Below, in pieces: positions 62,159 to 64,000 of a DNA stretch of 64,000 nucleotides; the stretch's first letter is position 1; every line of letters begins with the position of its first letter. Origin of the DNA: SZUA-38 sp965212525. Lineage in GTDB: Bacteria > Pseudomonadota > Gammaproteobacteria > Xanthomonadales > SZUA-38. A program made the translations under genes and the position numbers. Under the pieces are notes generated by a model. That model ran no database searches and had not been told where the DNA came from. It worked only from the letters and a program-made list of their open reading frames with translations. The stretch is from positions 1-64,000 of the forward strand of contig CBDBVC010000062.1 of NCBI GenBank assembly GCA_965212525.1, written 5' to 3'.

Positions 62159-63432
62159 TGATGCGACTCGCTGGTCTGAGGCACCTTCTCGTCTGCCGCG
62201 GTGATGATGCGCGAGAGCGCCACAGCCAGATCATCGACGGAACTGCAGGCTGTCACCAACGATTTCCTGTCATCGTGACTGTTTTCATGCACGCTGAACG
62301 GGTGGGCGTCGGCACTGATATCGCCCAGATCGTTATGCACCACCGCTGTGATGTCATCACGCATGACTCTGTCGACCGCCTGCTTCTGTGCATCCTTATC
62401 GGCTGTGTTGGTGAGCTTGAATGCAATGACACGAATGTCGTCATTGACAGAATAGTCCACCAGACGGTTCAGCAGCTTGGGATTGGGTTTCAGTCGCAAG
62501 GTCAGTTCGTCACTGCTGGTGAGCTTGACGCCACGACCGGCAATCACCGATCCACTGTCAGTTTCAACACGATCAACCCGGTAGTCACTGACGGCAGCGG
62601 CGTGAATCACTGCATCATAGTGCTCCTGTGACAGCAGACTGGCCAGTTGCGAATCGAGCTCATCGAATGCCTCGTAGGTGAACAGATCAGCCGAACGCGC
62701 CGGCCTGATGGCTGAACGGGCCCCCAGCCAGGTGAGCTGATGACCCATTGCGCCGAGCCTGTCGGTCAGTGCGGCACCGGTACGACCGGAAGACAGGTTG
62801 CCGATGTAACGAACACCGTCGATGTACTCACGCGTGCCACCGGCAGTCACCAGGATGCGTGCCGATGACCCGGCTGCTTGTGTGTGGACATTCAGCGCGT
62901 CACCAATGTGAGTCATGATCTGATCGACTTCGAGCATGCGGCCTTCACCGGTTTCGCCACAGGCCAGATCACCGATCTGAGTTGGCAGTACATCGATGCC
63001 CCAGGAGGTCAGCCTGCGAATGCTGTCGGCAGTCGCAGGATACTGGTACATTTTCGTGTTCATGGCCGGCACGATGATCATCGGCTTGCCCTGGCCATGA
63101 GCGGCGATCCAGGTCGAGGTCACCATGTCGTCCGCGATACCGCTGGCCAGTCTGTTGATGGTATTGGCCGTGGCCGGACACAGGATCATCAGGTCTGCCC
63201 AGCGACTCAGATCGATATGCGCCATGGGTGCATCGGCGTCGAAGGTATCACTGTGTACCGAGCTGGCACCGAGCTCCAGCAACCTTTCCCGACTGACGAA
63301 ATGATGAACGGCGGCAGTACAGGCCACGTTAACCGCATGGCCCTGTGCACGCAGTTCGGGAATCAGGCCACTTGCTTTCTCGCAGGCGATGGAACCCGAC
63401 ATCATCAACAGGATATTCCTGCCCTCAGTCAT
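62155..63432 (-). CDS. coaBC: Bifunctional phosphopantothenoylcysteine decarboxylase/synthetase
   Basis: A 425-residue CoaBC (Dfp) that makes 4'-phosphopantetheine in coenzyme A synthesis. The CoaC half has MSGSIACEKA (flavin region), HIDLSRWADLMILCPATANTIN and VPAMNTKMY, and DLACGETGEGRM (substrate Cys). The CoaB half has LVTAGGTREYIDGVRYIGNLSSGRTG, ADLFTYEAF, DAVIHAAAVSDYRV and RLKPNPKLL. It overlaps panC upstream (63429-63432) and the acyltransferase downstream (62155-62158). Confidence 0.95.
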   Translation of the reverse strand: MTEGRNILLMMSGSIACEKASGLIPELRAQGHAVNVACTAAVHHFVSRERLLELGASSVHSDTFDADAPMAHIDLSRWADLMILCPATANTINRLASGIADDMVTSTWIAAHGQGKPMIIVPAMNTKMYQYPATADSIRRLTSWGIDVLPTQIGDLACGETGEGRMLEVDQIMTHIGDALNVHTQAAGSSARILVTAGGTREYIDGVRYIGNLSSGRTGAALTDRLGAMGHQLTWLGARSAIRPARSADLFTYEAFDELDSQLASLLSQEHYDAVIHAAAVSDYRVDRVETDSGSVIAGRGVKLTSSDELTLRLKPNPKLLNRLVDYSVNDDIRVIAFKLTNTADKDAQKQAVDRVMRDDITAVVHNDLGDISADAHPFSVHENSHDDRKSLVTACSSVDDLAVALSRIITAADEKVPQTSESHQ

Positions 63433-64000
63433 GGGATCGTCACTGCCCTGTCCGGGGTACTGCTCAGGTCGGCCCTGATGTCTGAAATGGCAATATTGTC
63501 GATCAGCCGGATGTTGCCAAGCCTCACCGCTGCCAATCGTCGCTGCCTGAAGTCCTCGACATAATCCACATCGAATCCCTCACGCCCGAGCGCCTCGATC
63601 ACCGACTGCTTATCAGCGATCTCTGTCAGCAATTGATACAGCCTTGGTGCAATCTTTCGCTGCTCTGTTGTCAGTCGCCGGTTTCGGGAACTCATCGCCA
63701 GTCCGTCGTCTTCACGCAGTATCTCGCAGGGAATCAGTGTCACATCGAGAAAGAGGGCATCAATCATATCGCCAATCAGTGTCAGTTGCTGGAAATCCTT
63801 GAGGCCGAAATAGGCCCGCTCTGGCCTCACCAGCTGAAACAGTTTCAGCACCACGGTCAGCACACCATCGAAATGCCCTGGCCGGTGCGCGCCACAGAAT
63901 CGTCCGGAGAGATCCGATTCGGTGACCCTGAACCGATAGTCATCGGGATAGATCGCATCCCTGTCCGGCAGGATCACATGATCAACGCCGGCGTCGGCCA
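63429..64000 (-). CDS. panC: Pantothenate synthetase, N-terminus cut by window edge
   Basis: The C-terminal 190 residues of PanC, open to the right edge. Visible motifs are LPDRDAIYP, HFDGVLTVVLKLFQLVRPERAYFGLKDFQQ (given as landmarks; the KDFQQ part binds ATP) and AMSSRNRRLT, the KMSKS-like loop. PanC joins pantoate and beta-alanine to make pantothenate, one step before CoaBC, so the operon couples vitamin B5 and CoA synthesis. The stop overlaps the coaBC start (ATGA). Confidence 0.94.
   Translation of the reverse strand, partial: ADAGVDHVILPDRDAIYPDDYRFRVTESDLSGRFCGAHRPGHFDGVLTVVLKLFQLVRPERAYFGLKDFQQLTLIGDMIDALFLDVTLIPCEILREDDGLAMSSRNRRLTTEQRKIAPRLYQLLTEIADKQSVIEALGREGFDVDYVEDFRQRRLAAVRLGNIRLIDNIAISDIRADLSSTPDRAVTIP

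Noticed and set aside
1..64000. CRISPR array, tRNA, rRNA or prophage genes
   Set aside because: No regularly spaced short repeats, tRNA-like cloverleaf, rRNA sequence or phage structural genes were recognised on either strand.

Overview
The window looks like chromosomal DNA from a GC-rich gammaproteobacterium. The support is the rpmB-rpmG pair, glnE, rep, priA, tdk, sppA, a panC-coaBC operon, LpxL-type lipid A acyltransferases and an O-antigen ligase, which together mean a Gram-negative outer membrane with LPS. ECF sigma factors paired with TPR Ser/Thr kinases and a secreted protein ending in IFSDGFE recall Xanthomonadales/Wenzhouxiangella-type lineages, but the sequence alone does not fix the genus. 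No tRNA, rRNA, CRISPR array or insertion sequence was seen. Genes are packed tightly, and many neighbours share an ATGA or TGATG stop/start overlap, so translational coupling is common.

Layout. 1-1530 (minus): ECF sigma factor, anti-sigma protein and DUF4252 protein, divergent from a patatin phospholipase with an outer-membrane barrel (1676-3919). 3920-9021 (minus): five-gene MacB-type export operon with one ATPase, three consecutive adaptors and one permease. 9190-18009: rep helicase, tdk, a Sel1-like secreted protein, a frameshifted DUF3301 gene, a PD40 propeller protein, a second ECF sigma operon, rpmB-rpmG and a serine beta-lactamase-like hydrolase. 18010-19140: Cys/Met-metabolism PLP enzyme.

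19314-29314 is the most unusual part: two tandem copies of a module made of promoter, ECF sigma factor, membrane Ser/Thr kinase with TPR domain, and secreted cysteine-containing proteins of unknown function (three in copy A, one in copy B). About 1.98 kb is nearly identical between the copies (offset 5957 bp, no indel). Identity stops abruptly just after the kinase transmembrane segment, so the two kinases share the cytoplasmic half but have different TPR sensor halves and different secreted partners. A 44-bp remnant of the mutM 3' end lies after copy A, marking how the duplication arose next to mutM.

29318-33166 (minus): ABC ATPase, fused Gld-type permease and mutM. 33334-37382: 2OG-Fe(II) oxygenase-like protein, HyuA-like hydantoinase and a choice-of-anchor B protein. 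37631-45046: cell-envelope cluster (acyltransferase, GT2, O-antigen ligase, unknown protein, M28 peptidase, GT4, zf-CHCC protein, ELM1-like protein). 45062-52422: glnE, frameshifted SDR, DUF3011 protein, priA and an unknown gene coupled to it. 52557-54660: third sigma-factor operon type, with the sigma gene split by a frameshift. 54679-64000: sppA, M48 peptidase with a lipoprotein, MATE exporter, epimerase, and the panC-coaBC-lpxL-type operon running off the right edge.

The window holds five ECF sigma genes (two identical), so envelope or stress signalling is heavily represented. Three genes carry single-base indels that break otherwise conserved reading frames; these may be assembly errors or recent mutations.
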